Source: Gordoniibacillus kamchatkensis (GTDB lineage Bacteria > Bacillota > Bacilli > Paenibacillales > NBRC-103111). From it: a stretch of 64,000 nucleotides of DNA. Made by a program: the position numbers and the translations under genes. Numbering within the stretch: the stretch's first letter is position 1; each line of letters starts with the position of its first letter. Shown here in pieces: positions 29,060 to 37,370 of this stretch. Below the pieces are notes generated by a model. The model saw only the letters and a list, made by a program, of their open reading frames with translations, was not told the origin of the DNA and did not search any database. The DNA lies in the NCBI RefSeq assembly GCF_000829455.1, contig NZ_JXAK01000021.1, positions 1-64,000 of the forward strand, written 5' to 3'.

Positions 29060-29608
29060 ATGAGAAGAATCATTGTTTCAGAAATGTTATCCGTTGATGG
29101 CTTGATCGAAGCGGAAAGCGGAAAGCTTGACTGGTTCGTTCAGGACGAAGAGCTTAATGCAAACGCCATGGAATTGCTTGAGTCGGTCGATGCTATTATA
29201 TATGGACGAACGACGTATGAGATGATGGCAGGTTTTTGGCCGTACGCTCCAGGCGATTTCGCCGCGAGGACAAACGCTTTGCAGAAATACGTATTTTCAA
29301 ATGACCTCAAAGCGACACCGTGGGGTGAGTGGAACAATGCCCGTCCGATTAGCGGCGATTTTGCGGAAGAAATTGCAAAGCTCAAACAACAACAGGGCGA
29401 AGATATGGTCGTATACGGAAGCGGCAGTATTGTTCGACAATTAACGAATCTTGGATTGGTTGACGAATATAGATTCATTATTAACCCGGTTGTCCTGGGC
29501 AAAGGCAAACCGCTTTTCGCTAACATTCACGATCTCATCACGCTGAAGCTGGTTCAGGCAAAAACTTTTCCTTCAGGCTGTGTCGCACTGACGTATCGCC
29601 CTTCTTAA
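29060..29608 (+). CDS. Dihydrofolate reductase-like (RibD C-terminal domain) protein
   Basis: 182 residues after TTAGGAGGTTAG. It has the RibD_C/DHFR-like fold: IIVSEMLSVDGLIE, the strand-loop DAIIYGRTTYEMMAGFWP, MVVYGSGSIVRQLTNLGLVDEYRFIINPVVLGKGKPLF. This is the common YyaP/YwjB-like group of small NADPH-dependent reductases of unknown substrate. It is monocistronic and not linked to riboflavin genes. Confidence 0.85.
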   Translation: MRRIIVSEMLSVDGLIEAESGKLDWFVQDEELNANAMELLESVDAIIYGRTTYEMMAGFWPYAPGDFAARTNALQKYVFSNDLKATPWGEWNNARPISGDFAEEIAKLKQQQGEDMVVYGSGSIVRQLTNLGLVDEYRFIINPVVLGKGKPLFANIHDLITLKLVQAKTFPSGCVALTYRPS

Positions 29609-29622
29609 GGTTAGTTGCAGGC

Positions 29623-29643
29623 GCGAGCTGTGGATGCCGCAAA
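29623..29643 (+). repeat. Short repeat unit, copy 1 (see 43883-43903)
   Basis: A 21-bp sequence beginning GCGAGCTGTGGATG and ending CCGCAAA. Copy 2 at 43883-43903 differs only at the ninth base (C for T). That base lies in a four-pair stem (GTGG/CCGC here, GCGG/CCGC there), so pairing is kept by a wobble. Both copies lie in intergenic DNA. Confidence 0.45.
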
Positions 29644-29711
29644 CAAGCTATGTGATAAAAGTCCAATTTTTTGACGATGTGAACAGGAACCTGTGTAAGT
29701 CGAAAACGGAT

Positions 29712-29744
29712 CAAGGCTGCCGATCGTCTCCCTCGGCAGCCTTG
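29712..29744. terminator. Strong hairpin between convergent genes
   Basis: CAAGGCTGCCGA and TCGGCAGCCTTG form a perfect 12-bp stem with a 9-base loop between the DHFR-like gene and adenine deaminase. The T tract is weak on both sides, so it may terminate inefficiently in both directions. Confidence 0.6.
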
Positions 29745-29793
29745 TTCGGATCTCGTTCACTTTACTTCGACACGCGGGGCTTCAACGCGAATC

Positions 29794-31500
29794 TTATACC
29801 AACAGCGATACTACCTTACCCTTATTCACGTCGATTAGTCCGTAATCCGTGATTTTCAGCGCCGGACTGACCGGGAGCGAATGCGTGCTGATGGACATGA
29901 TCGGATTATAGTGACAGTAACCGAGCGCTTCCAAGGCCCTGCGCAGCTGCTCCACTTCCTCCGCCAGCTCCGCCAGCGGCTTCTCCGAAAGAATACCGCC
30001 CACCGGCAGCGCCAGATTGGCCAAAATTCGGCCGTTCTCGACCGCGCAGAAGCCGCCCTGGCCGCTGATCACGGTGTTAGCCGCCAGCATCATATCGGCC
30101 GGGTTGTGTCCGACCACCAGCAGGTTGTGGTTGTCATGCGAGTACGTCGTCGCAACGGCTCCCCGCTTGATCGTGTCCCCGCCGATGAAGCCGTAGGCGC
30201 GGTTGCCGTTTACCCCATAACGCTCGAACGTTGCGATCAGCCCGTAGGGGCTCTCCTCCCAGATCAGCTTGCCGCCCCGCGCTTCCATCTCGCCGACCAG
30301 CTCCTCGGTAAAGGTAGAGCCGTCTTTGACCATCATCACGCGGCAGGCATAGCGCCCGTTTTCCACCTCGGCGTGAGCCGCAAAGTCAGCCTCCGTAAGC
30401 AGCGGCAGCTTTACACTCCGGTAAAAATGGTCGGGAAACTTGTACGCCGACGGCACAGGCTTGTATTCTTCGCCGGCGGAGTACACCTTGCTTCCATTTT
30501 TATAGACTTGGTCGATGGCGAGCTCTTCCAGACTGGACACCAGCAAAAAGTCGGCTATTTTGCCGGGCGCGATAACGCCGCGGTCGTGCATGCGCATGCG
30601 CCTCGCCGGTGTAAACGTGCCGGCGTAAATCGCTTTTTCGGGCGCCATGCCCATCCGGATCGCTTTGCGCACAATATGGTTCAAATGCCCGCGCCGCTGA
30701 AAGGAGTCGGCCATCACGTCGTCGGTCACGAAGCAAAAGTGCTCCGACACCTCGTGCGTGTTCAAATAATCGATCACTTCCTGAGTCATCGATTTTTCCT
30801 GAATTTCGATAAACATCCCGGCGGCAATGCGAGCCTCCATCCCTTCGATCGATTGATGGGTATGGTCGGAATCCACCCCGGCATAGATGATCCGGTGAAG
30901 ATCCAAATCGAGCAGCTTCGGTACGTGCCCCTCAATAATCAGATGCGGATAGCGCTCCCGGATATGCTGAAGAATACGGTTGGTTTTGCTGTCCGGGGCA
31001 TGAATGACATCGACGTAATTCATAATTTCCCCGAGACAAATAATATCCTCGGTTCTCAGCAGCTCGTCCATGTCGTCGATCTCCATGGCGCCTCCGGTCG
31101 TTTCCATGGACGTGGCGGGCACCGAGCTGGGAATCGCATAAAACATATCGGCAACGCAGTGCTCGCTGGCCCGGATCATGGCCTTGACGCCTGAGAGCCC
31201 GAATACGTTGGCCATTTCGTGCGGCTCGGGAACAATGGTTGTGACGCCGTTTTGGATTAAGCCGTGAGAAAACGCGGCCGGCGTCACCATGGTGCTCTCA
31301 ATGTGCAGATGGATATCGATCAGCCCGGGAATCAAATACATGCCGCGCCCGTCCAATACTTGATCGACCTCGAAGCTATCTGCGGACCGGGTACCGATAT
31401 ACAGAAATTTGCCGTCCAGCACCGCGGCATTGCCCGGAATAAATTTTTTGAAATATCCGTTGTAAATCCGTACGTTATCGATCCATAAATCTACGCGCAT
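29794..31500 (-). CDS. ade: Adenine deaminase
   Basis: Converts adenine to hypoxanthine and ammonia; 568 residues, the usual size for the bacterial enzyme. ATG at 31500 has GGAGG eight bases upstream; the GTG at 31509 lies inside the ribosome site. The amidohydrolase metal site is seen in GLIDIHLHIEST. EPHEMANVFG, GEIMNYVDV and IIEGHVP follow in the family order, then the C-terminal domain with TYSHDNHNLLVVG. It is the last gene of a minus-strand group with an ABC importer and nucleoside hydrolase, which fits purine salvage. Confidence 0.93.
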   Translation of the reverse strand: MRVDLWIDNVRIYNGYFKKFIPGNAAVLDGKFLYIGTRSADSFEVDQVLDGRGMYLIPGLIDIHLHIESTMVTPAAFSHGLIQNGVTTIVPEPHEMANVFGLSGVKAMIRASEHCVADMFYAIPSSVPATSMETTGGAMEIDDMDELLRTEDIICLGEIMNYVDVIHAPDSKTNRILQHIRERYPHLIIEGHVPKLLDLDLHRIIYAGVDSDHTHQSIEGMEARIAAGMFIEIQEKSMTQEVIDYLNTHEVSEHFCFVTDDVMADSFQRRGHLNHIVRKAIRMGMAPEKAIYAGTFTPARRMRMHDRGVIAPGKIADFLLVSSLEELAIDQVYKNGSKVYSAGEEYKPVPSAYKFPDHFYRSVKLPLLTEADFAAHAEVENGRYACRVMMVKDGSTFTEELVGEMEARGGKLIWEESPYGLIATFERYGVNGNRAYGFIGGDTIKRGAVATTYSHDNHNLLVVGHNPADMMLAANTVISGQGGFCAVENGRILANLALPVGGILSEKPLAELAEEVEQLRRALEALGYCHYNPIMSISTHSLPVSPALKITDYGLIDVNKGKVVSLLV

Positions 31501-31519
31501 GTCCTGCACCTCCGAGTCG

Positions 31520-32581
31520 TTACTCCACGAGCACCAGTTTTTCTCTTGGGAAAAAGAGACGTACCTCCTGCCCGCTCAAAAAGGGCGATTCCATCTCTTT
31601 GTTGGCCGTGAAGCTGCCCAGCTCGGTCTCCACGACATATTGGTAGCTGCGCCCGAGGAAGGTGCTAACCTTCACGCGGCCCGTCAGGCAGCCCACCCCG
31701 GCCTCGATTTCTTCCGGAGTGCCGACAACAATGTCGTCCGGACGGATCGCCCCCTTGCGCCCGTTTGCCCCGGACATACCGGGGTGCCTTACTGCGCGAA
31801 AGATCCGGTCCTTCGCCTTGAGCTCGATCTCATCGCCCGAGTCGGAGCGCTGCTCGAAATCGATGAAGTTGTTGAAGCCGATAAACCGGGCGACAAACTC
31901 CGTCTTCGGGTATTTAAAAATCGCTGCGGGGCGGTCCAGCTGCTCAATGATGCCCTTGTTCATAATCGCTACCCGGTCGGAGATGGAGAAGCACTCTTCC
32001 TGGTCGTGCGATACGTAAATGGTAGTGATGCCGAGCTCCTGCTGGATGCGGCGGATTTCCACACGCATACTCACGCGCAGGTTCGCATCCAGGTTGCTGA
32101 GCGGCTCGTCGAACAGCAGCAGATCGGGTTCGATGACGAGCGCTCTGGCAATCGCTACCCGCTGACGCTGTCCGCCGGAAAGCGCCTTTGGAAATCGCTG
32201 CTCGAATCCCGCCAGGCTTACCGCATCCAGCACTTTCGTCACACGCTGCCTGATTTCAGGCTCTTTTACCTTCCGGAGCCGAAGTCCGAAGGCTACGTTG
32301 TCGTACACGGACAAATGGGGAAACAAAGCGTAATTCTGAAACACAAATCCGAAATTCCGTTTATTGACGGGAATCCGGGTATAATCTTTGCCGTTCAGGA
32401 GGAACTTGCCTTCCTTCGCTTCCAGAAAACCCGCGATCAGGCGCAGCGTGGTGGTCTTGCCGCAGCCGCTCGGCCCTAGGAGCGAAATGAGCTGGCCCTT
32501 CTCGACGCTTAAGTCGAAGTTCTGAAGAATATATTGATTTTCATAGGCTACCGAAACTTTTTCGAGCGACAGCAATGCCAT
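31520..32581 (-). CDS. PotA-type ABC transporter ATPase
   Basis: 353 residues: Walker A LLGPSGCGKTT, signature LSGGQRQRVAIARAL, Walker B LLLFDEPLSNLD, switch His in YVSHDQEE, then a C-terminal TOBE-like region (residues about 270-350). It resembles spermidine/putrescine and ferric-ion importers. AAGGAGG precedes the ATG. It lies between adenine deaminase and two permeases, with spacing of 14-19 bp. Unlike the sugar importers in this window, this system carries its own ATPase. Confidence 0.92.
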   Translation of the reverse strand: MALLSLEKVSVAYENQYILQNFDLSVEKGQLISLLGPSGCGKTTTLRLIAGFLEAKEGKFLLNGKDYTRIPVNKRNFGFVFQNYALFPHLSVYDNVAFGLRLRKVKEPEIRQRVTKVLDAVSLAGFEQRFPKALSGGQRQRVAIARALVIEPDLLLFDEPLSNLDANLRVSMRVEIRRIQQELGITTIYVSHDQEECFSISDRVAIMNKGIIEQLDRPAAIFKYPKTEFVARFIGFNNFIDFEQRSDSGDEIELKAKDRIFRAVRHPGMSGANGRKGAIRPDDIVVGTPEEIEAGVGCLTGRVKVSTFLGRSYQYVVETELGSFTANKEMESPFLSGQEVRLFFPREKLVLVE

Positions 32582-32595
32582 GGACGAAAGCCTCC

Positions 32596-33384
32596 TTATC
32601 GTTTCGTAAAGTATGACAAACCCATCAGTCTTTCGATCACGAACATCAGCACGGCGGTAAGCGCCATGAGCAGCACGGAAATAGCGGCGATGGTCGGGTC
32701 AAAGTAGTTTTCCACGTAGGTCAGCATCTGGATCGGCAGCGTGCTCACCCCCGGCCCGGTCATGAAGACGGAGATGTCCACGTTGTTGAACGATTCCAGG
32801 AAGGCGATCAGCACGGCTGCGATAATGCCCGATTTGATATTCGGCAGCACGACGCGGAAAAACGTTTGGAGCCGCCCCGCTCCCAGGCTGAGCGCCGCTT
32901 CCTCGACAGCGAAATCGAAGTTCGCCAGGCTGGATTCGACGACCCGGATAATGAACGGGAGCATAACGACCGTGTGCCCGACCAGCAGCCCCGTATAAAT
33001 CGGCAGATGATACGTGACGATCAAAAATTTGAGCATGGTGAAGCCAAGAACGATGCCGGGAATCAGCACCGGCGAGAGAAAAACGGCGTTCAAGGCATCC
33101 TTGCCTTTGAATGGAAACCGGCTGAGCGCATACGCGGCGGGAATGCCCAGCAGCAGGGCGAACAAATTCCCGAGCAGCGACACCGCCATTGACGTTTTGA
33201 ACGTTTTCATAAACATTTCGACTTCGAAAATTTTCTGATACCATCTGAGCGAAAAGCCCGTCGGCGGAAATTTCAGTACGGTGCCGGGTTCAAAAGACGA
33301 CAAAGCGATAATAACGAGCGGTCCGAGCAAAAAGAGATAGACCAGAAGCGTAAACAGGCCCAGCCCTCGATTGTTCTCCTGCAT
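32596..33384 (-). CDS. PotC-type ABC permease
   Basis: 262 residues, six predicted membrane spans. The EAA-type loop is EEAALSLGAGRLQTFFRVVLP, characteristic of PotC/thiamine/iron permeases. It lies 5 bp from the PotB-type gene and 14 bp before the ATPase, in one operon. Substrate is inferred from neighbours to be a purine nucleoside or base. Confidence 0.88.
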   Translation of the reverse strand: MQENNRGLGLFTLLVYLFLLGPLVIIALSSFEPGTVLKFPPTGFSLRWYQKIFEVEMFMKTFKTSMAVSLLGNLFALLLGIPAAYALSRFPFKGKDALNAVFLSPVLIPGIVLGFTMLKFLIVTYHLPIYTGLLVGHTVVMLPFIIRVVESSLANFDFAVEEAALSLGAGRLQTFFRVVLPNIKSGIIAAVLIAFLESFNNVDISVFMTGPGVSTLPIQMLTYVENYFDPTIAAISVLLMALTAVLMFVIERLMGLSYFTKR

Positions 33385-33389
33385 ACCTT

Positions 33390-34208
33390 CTACCCCTTCG
33401 GATTCAATGTATTGGCGATTTTGTTCATGATCGCGATAACCGCGAAGGTGATCGCCATCATGATGGTGGCAATGACGGAAGCCGAATACCAGTCGTTCAG
33501 CGTAATCGCATTTTGATACAGGAAGGTCGAGATCACTTTCTGCTTGCCTCCCAGCAAGGCCGGCGTGGTGTAGGCGGTCAAGCTGCCGACAAACACCAGA
33601 ATGCTGCCGATGATGAGCCCCGGCACGCTAAGCGGCACAATGACTTTACGGAATGCCGAAAACCGGGAGGCCCCCAGGCTTTCCGCCGCCTTGATCAGAT
33701 CCGGATCAATGTTCTCCATCACTCCGACAAGCGTAATAATGATCAGCGGCAGGAACAGATGAACAAGTCCGATCATCATGGCCGCCGGCGTATATAAAAT
33801 GTCCATGGGCTCCTTGATCAGTCCCAGGGCGATCAAAGCGTTGTTCAGCAGCCCCTTTTTCCCCAAAATAATCATCCAGCTGAAGGAGCGCACCACCGAA
33901 CTCGTCAGCAGGGGAAAAATCGCCAGCGCCAGCAGCAGGCTCTTTTGCCTCCGTCCCCGCCGGGAAATATAGTAAGCGACCGGAAACCCGAGCACGATGC
34001 ACATCAGCGTCGTGACCAGACTGACCTCCAGCGTAGTGAACAGGATTTTCAGGAAAAACGTATCCCCGAAAAAATGCATATAGCCTTCGAGCGTGAACGC
34101 CCCGTCATGAACAAAGGTGGAGCCGACCGTGATGACAATCGGAACCAGCATGAACGCGGTCAAAAACAGCAAGCCCGGCAGCAGCAAAACCAAAACCTTT
34201 TTCTTCAT
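33390..34208 (-). CDS. PotB-type ABC permease
   Basis: 272 residues from ATG at 34208, which follows GGAGAAGGAG; earlier in-frame codons are Arg/Ser-rich leader. It starts MKKKVLVLLLPGLLFLTAFM and has the EAA loop KAAESLGASRFSAFRKVIVP. It pairs with the PotC-type permease and is preceded after 29 bp by the nucleoside hydrolase gene. Confidence 0.88.
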   Translation of the reverse strand: MKKKVLVLLLPGLLFLTAFMLVPIVITVGSTFVHDGAFTLEGYMHFFGDTFFLKILFTTLEVSLVTTLMCIVLGFPVAYYISRRGRRQKSLLLALAIFPLLTSSVVRSFSWMIILGKKGLLNNALIALGLIKEPMDILYTPAAMMIGLVHLFLPLIIITLVGVMENIDPDLIKAAESLGASRFSAFRKVIVPLSVPGLIIGSILVFVGSLTAYTTPALLGGKQKVISTFLYQNAITLNDWYSASVIATIMMAITFAVIAIMNKIANTLNPKG

Positions 34209-34237
34209 GTGCTCCTTCTCCTGTTCCTTGGGTTCCT

Positions 34238-35170
34238 CTAGCCTAGAAGCGCTTGAATAAACATGGCGAGAAAGGCGTCCGCGTCCACATCGAGACAAAC
34301 ATGGGCGTTGGCCGGACGGCCCAGACGCCCTTGAATGTCGCACACCGTCTGGCCATCGCAGAGCTCGCTCTTCGTTTCCACATCCACATGGAGATGACGC
34401 GTCGTTACCAGCTCCCTGGAAATCGCCACGCCTACGGCGAGAGGGTCATGAAGAGCGCAGGCGCGTACGCCGTTGCGCTCGTAATACCGCTGCATATAAT
34501 CGGCGGTGCTCTGCTCCACATATCGTCCGATCGGCGTGTCCCCAAGCTGGGCGATATGTTCCTCGTTCAGCAGGGCGCGGCGCGTTACATCGAGCCCTAC
34601 CATCGTAAGGGCAGGAAAGCCGGCCTGCAGCACGAGCTTGGCCGCCTCCGGATCGACATACATGTTGTACTCGGCCGAAGGCGTCACGTTGCCGAAGGTC
34701 AGCATAGCGCCTCCCATCACGACCACCTCTTTTACTTCGTTGGCGAGCTGCGGATACTTCAGCAAGGCGAGTGCCAAATTGGTCAGCGGCGCCGTCATGA
34801 CGAGCGTTACTTCTCCCGGATGGCGGCGCACCTGCTCGATCAGAAAGTCCGGCCCAAATCCGGGGGCGGGCTGTTGACGCACAGGCATATCGCGCAGTGC
34901 GCCTCCAAGCCCATCTTCGCCGTGTACCCGATGCTCGAAGAACGATCCGCGCAGCAGCGGACGGTCCGCCCCTTTGATCACCGGGATCTCTCGCTCGACC
35001 CCGAGCAATTGCAGCACTTTGCACGTATTTTCCGTTGCCTTCAGCAGCGATACGTTGCCATTCACCGTCGTGATGCCCAGAACGTCCAAGGCGCCGCTGC
35101 GAACCGCCAGCATGATGCCGAGGGCGTCATCGATCCCCGTATCGACGTCCAGAATGACCTTTTTTGCCAT
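34238..35170 (-). CDS. Inosine-uridine preferring nucleoside hydrolase family protein
   Basis: 310 residues from ATG at 35170 (GGGGAGGAAG upstream). The N-terminal DVDTGIDDALGIM is the calcium-binding DxDxxxDD signature of nucleoside hydrolases. VTLVMTAPLTNLALAL and the loop VTPSAEYNMYVDPEAA carry further active-site residues; the family usually has EFN, here EYN. The enzyme splits ribonucleosides into base and ribose. It sits inside an importer operon that ends in adenine deaminase, so adenosine is a plausible substrate. Confidence 0.9.
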   Translation of the reverse strand: MAKKVILDVDTGIDDALGIMLAVRSGALDVLGITTVNGNVSLLKATENTCKVLQLLGVEREIPVIKGADRPLLRGSFFEHRVHGEDGLGGALRDMPVRQQPAPGFGPDFLIEQVRRHPGEVTLVMTAPLTNLALALLKYPQLANEVKEVVVMGGAMLTFGNVTPSAEYNMYVDPEAAKLVLQAGFPALTMVGLDVTRRALLNEEHIAQLGDTPIGRYVEQSTADYMQRYYERNGVRACALHDPLAVGVAISRELVTTRHLHVDVETKSELCDGQTVCDIQGRLGRPANAHVCLDVDADAFLAMFIQALLG

Positions 35171-35352
35171 AGCGGGCTTCCTCCCCTGTTTTGCAGTTGG
35201 CGCAGCTTCCGTCTCTCCGAATCTCGAAAGCCGTCTGAGAGAAGAACTCCTATCGAAGTATTCTCCAAGATTGTGAACCGGTAACAAAAACAAGGGTACA
35301 TGTTGGCGCATATACCCTTGTCGTCGAGTTGTGGCGTGATGCCGGACTTCTT

Positions 35353-36434
35353 TTACCGGGTCACTTCTTTGTTAAAACGGTCGATCCACGCTTTCAGGTT
35401 CTGGTTCACAAATTTCATATCCAATTTCCGCAGCTTGGCTACCGTATCCGCCCCATAGGTAATGCCTTGCGCTTCCTCGGCCGTCAGCTTAAGCTCTTTG
35501 TTCACGGGCGAATCGACTTTTGCCTTTGCGGATTTTTCCTGCACTTCCTTGCTCAGATGCCAGTTAATGAAATCCTCGGCCAACTGCTTGTTTTTGCTGC
35601 CCTTGACGATGTTGACCGTATTCATGATCGCATAACCGCCTTCCTGCGGCGAAACGAACTTCGTTTCCGGCACCGCCGCCTTCAGGTCCTTCACATACAT
35701 TTCCATAATCGGCCCGGCGGCAATTTCGCCTTGGGAGTACATGTTCACGAACTCCGAAGTTTGGCCGTAGTATTTGACAACGCTATTATTCAGCTCTTTC
35801 AATTTGGCGAACGCTTGATCCGCATTGAACGCTTGTCCGCCCGCCACGAGGGAAGCCGCATCGACGACCATCGGGCCGCTGGTCGAGGTGATATTCGGCA
35901 TCGTCAGCTTTTTCGCCAGCTTCGGATTCCACAGGTCCGACCACGATTTAATTTCCATGCCCGCTGCTTTCGGGTTGTACGCGATTCCCAGCTGGCCAAT
36001 CGTGTAAGCCGGACCGTAGTCCTCGCCGAGCGGCGCTTTTGCGATATCGTAAATGTTGTTCAGGTTCGGGATGCGGCTGCGGTCGATCTTCTCGAACAAG
36101 CCGGCTTCGATTCCTGCTGCGCATAATAGTCGGACAAATAGATAAGATCGACGGAGGAGCTGCCTTGTTTGACCTTGTTCAAGCGTTCTGCATTATTTCC
36201 GGTCTCCAGGACGATCTGCACATTGTGCTCTTTTTCAAAAGGGGCGTATACTTCTTTTTTGAAAAAATCTTCCGAGAACCCCCAAGTGGAAATGACGAGT
36301 TTGGTCGGTTCGCCTTTTGCCGCGCCTCCTGCTGCTGCGCCGCCTTGCGGCTCCTTGTTCGCACTGCTGCATCCGGCGAGCGCCACTCCCACCAAGGAAA
36401 GAGAAATCAGACCGGTCATTATACGTTTTTTCAT
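35353..36434 (-). pseudogene. PotD-type substrate-binding lipoprotein, single-base frameshift
   Basis: ATG at 36434 has GGAGGCGCG upstream and starts a lipoprotein signal with lipobox ALAGC (Cys22). The first part reads KLVISTWGFSEDFFKKEVYAPF and DLIYLSDYYAQQ. At 36113-36114 one base is missing (CC for CCC on the plus strand). With it restored the protein continues GIEAGLFEKIDRSRIPNLNNI through to WIDRFNKEVTR, about 360 residues, normal for PotD-like proteins. It is first in the group with nucleoside hydrolase, permeases, ATPase and adenine deaminase, so it would bind the imported nucleoside or base. Sequence error is more likely than true loss, since the rest is intact. Confidence 0.8.
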
Positions 36435-36510
36435 ACTTTTTCGCGCCTCCATCAGCTTAAGTAGTGTCAAATGTTCAATTTTTTCCCCAAAGCGTTTATG
36501 AGAAAAACAA

Positions 36511-36560
36511 AAAGAAAAGCACTCTTAATAGAAAACACTTCTTCTAATAAGAACACTTTT
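36511..36560 (-). promoter_or_regulatory. Three imperfect GAA-CACT repeats upstream of the purine salvage operon
   Basis: On the plus strand GAAAAGCACT, GAAAACACTT and GAACACTTTT recur with CACT at 36520, 36536 and 36554. Two of the spacers carry TAATA. The set lies 80-120 bp upstream of the binding-protein start. It may be an operator array; no known purine riboswitch core was found in the 204-bp gap, which otherwise holds nothing recognised. Confidence 0.3.
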
Positions 36561-36638
36561 CTTTGTAAACAAAGGAAAGCTGTATCCTCTTAGCCGTTTC
36601 CCGGTCTTCCCTTAAGATAAATCAAAAGGGAAAATCCG

Positions 36639-36998
36639 CTATATGTTTTGTGGAGCCGATAAAATGATGTTCGTGACGGCCAGCTGATTGGCCGGGTCGT
36701 AATCTCGAAGCACCGTTTCGATGGCCAGGCCCAGGTCCTGCTCCAGTCTCTCCCGGAGCTTCTTCTTGTAGATCGAGGACATATAAAAATCAACCTCGTA
36801 CTTGAGCGCGGGCGCCTCGCCTTCCAGTGCCGCGGAACGCGGCGAACGCCGATGCTTTGCATAAAACGTGATCATCTGATTTTGCTCATCAATCATTACG
36901 CGGAGAAGAACCGTACCGAACCCGAATAATTCCTTCGAAACCTCGTTGTACGTGTGATATAGCTTCTTCTTGTACTCGGTGGAATCCAAGGTGGACAT
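36639..36998 (-). CDS. DUF2294-like small protein
   Basis: 119 residues from ATG at 36998, with GAAGGTGATC upstream. Read as MSTLDSTEYKKKLYHTYNE, then FGFGTVLLRVMIDEQNQMITFYAK, and a helical C-terminal part LRERLEQDLGLAIETVLRDYDP. The order (short helix, strand pair, LGxxIExxLRDYDP helix) resembles DUF2294 (Na-translocating or stress-linked annotations, no proven role). No membrane segment or signal. It is monocistronic with its own promoter. The family call is from recall and moderately sure. Confidence 0.55.
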   Translation of the reverse strand: MSTLDSTEYKKKLYHTYNEVSKELFGFGTVLLRVMIDEQNQMITFYAKHRRSPRSAALEGEAPALKYEVDFYMSSIYKKKLRERLEQDLGLAIETVLRDYDPANQLAVTNIILSAPQNI

Positions 36999-37050
36999 TC
37001 GATCACCTTCCGGGAGCATCCACGGCTCTATTTCGCAGCAACTTAACTTA

Positions 37051-37079
37051 ATAATACATAAGAAACTTTTTTTTCGCAA
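37051..37079 (-). promoter_or_regulatory. Promoter of the DUF2294-like gene
   Basis: Minus strand TTGCGA (37074-37079), 17-bp spacer containing a seven-A run, and TATTAT (37051-37056), 52 bp before the ATG at 36998. Confidence 0.5.
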
Positions 37080-37209
37080 GAATATTGTTCGTGTTTCGTT
37101 GGAAATGAAGATGGATTTTCATTGTCGCTCTCTTAAAATTAACCATTTTCCGAATAAACCCAGTCAATTTTATTCCAGCATTTTCATGAAGCTCATGTCA
37201 ATGAAAAGG

Positions 37210-37233
37210 AAAAAAGAGAGGCTTTCGCCCCCC
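37210..37233 (-). terminator. Terminator downstream of the MBL hydrolase gene
   Basis: On the minus strand GGGGGGC, a GAAA loop and GCCTCTC pair with two G-U wobbles, followed by six T. It lies 3 bp after the stop of the small overlapping reading frame at 37236-37370. Confidence 0.65.
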
Positions 37234-37235
37234 TT

Positions 37236-37370
37236 TCACCGCTTCGCCTTAAAAAATGTGGCGAGCTTGGTGCTCAACGTGCTGACGGCCTTCCTGTCCC
37301 CTTTGCGCAAGGAATTCAGCAGCGCGTAATCTGCCGCCGTCGCCGTATCCGATCGCTTGCCATTGTTCAA
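37236..37370 (-). CDS. Possible 44-residue protein overlapping the MBL stop codon
   Basis: A TTG at 37370 overlaps the hydrolase TGA (TTGA), as in translationally coupled pairs. The 44 residues include KRSDTATAADYALLNSLRKG and end TLSTKLATFFKAKR, a soluble, Lys/Ala-rich helical composition. The stop is followed at once by a terminator. There is no independent ribosome site and I recognise no family, so it may equally be the remnant of a longer C-terminus. Confidence 0.25.
   Translation of the reverse strand: MNNGKRSDTATAADYALLNSLRKGDRKAVSTLSTKLATFFKAKR

Noticed and set aside
36435-36638. Purine riboswitch before the salvage operon
   Set aside because: The conserved three-way junction sequence was looked for on the minus strand and not found.
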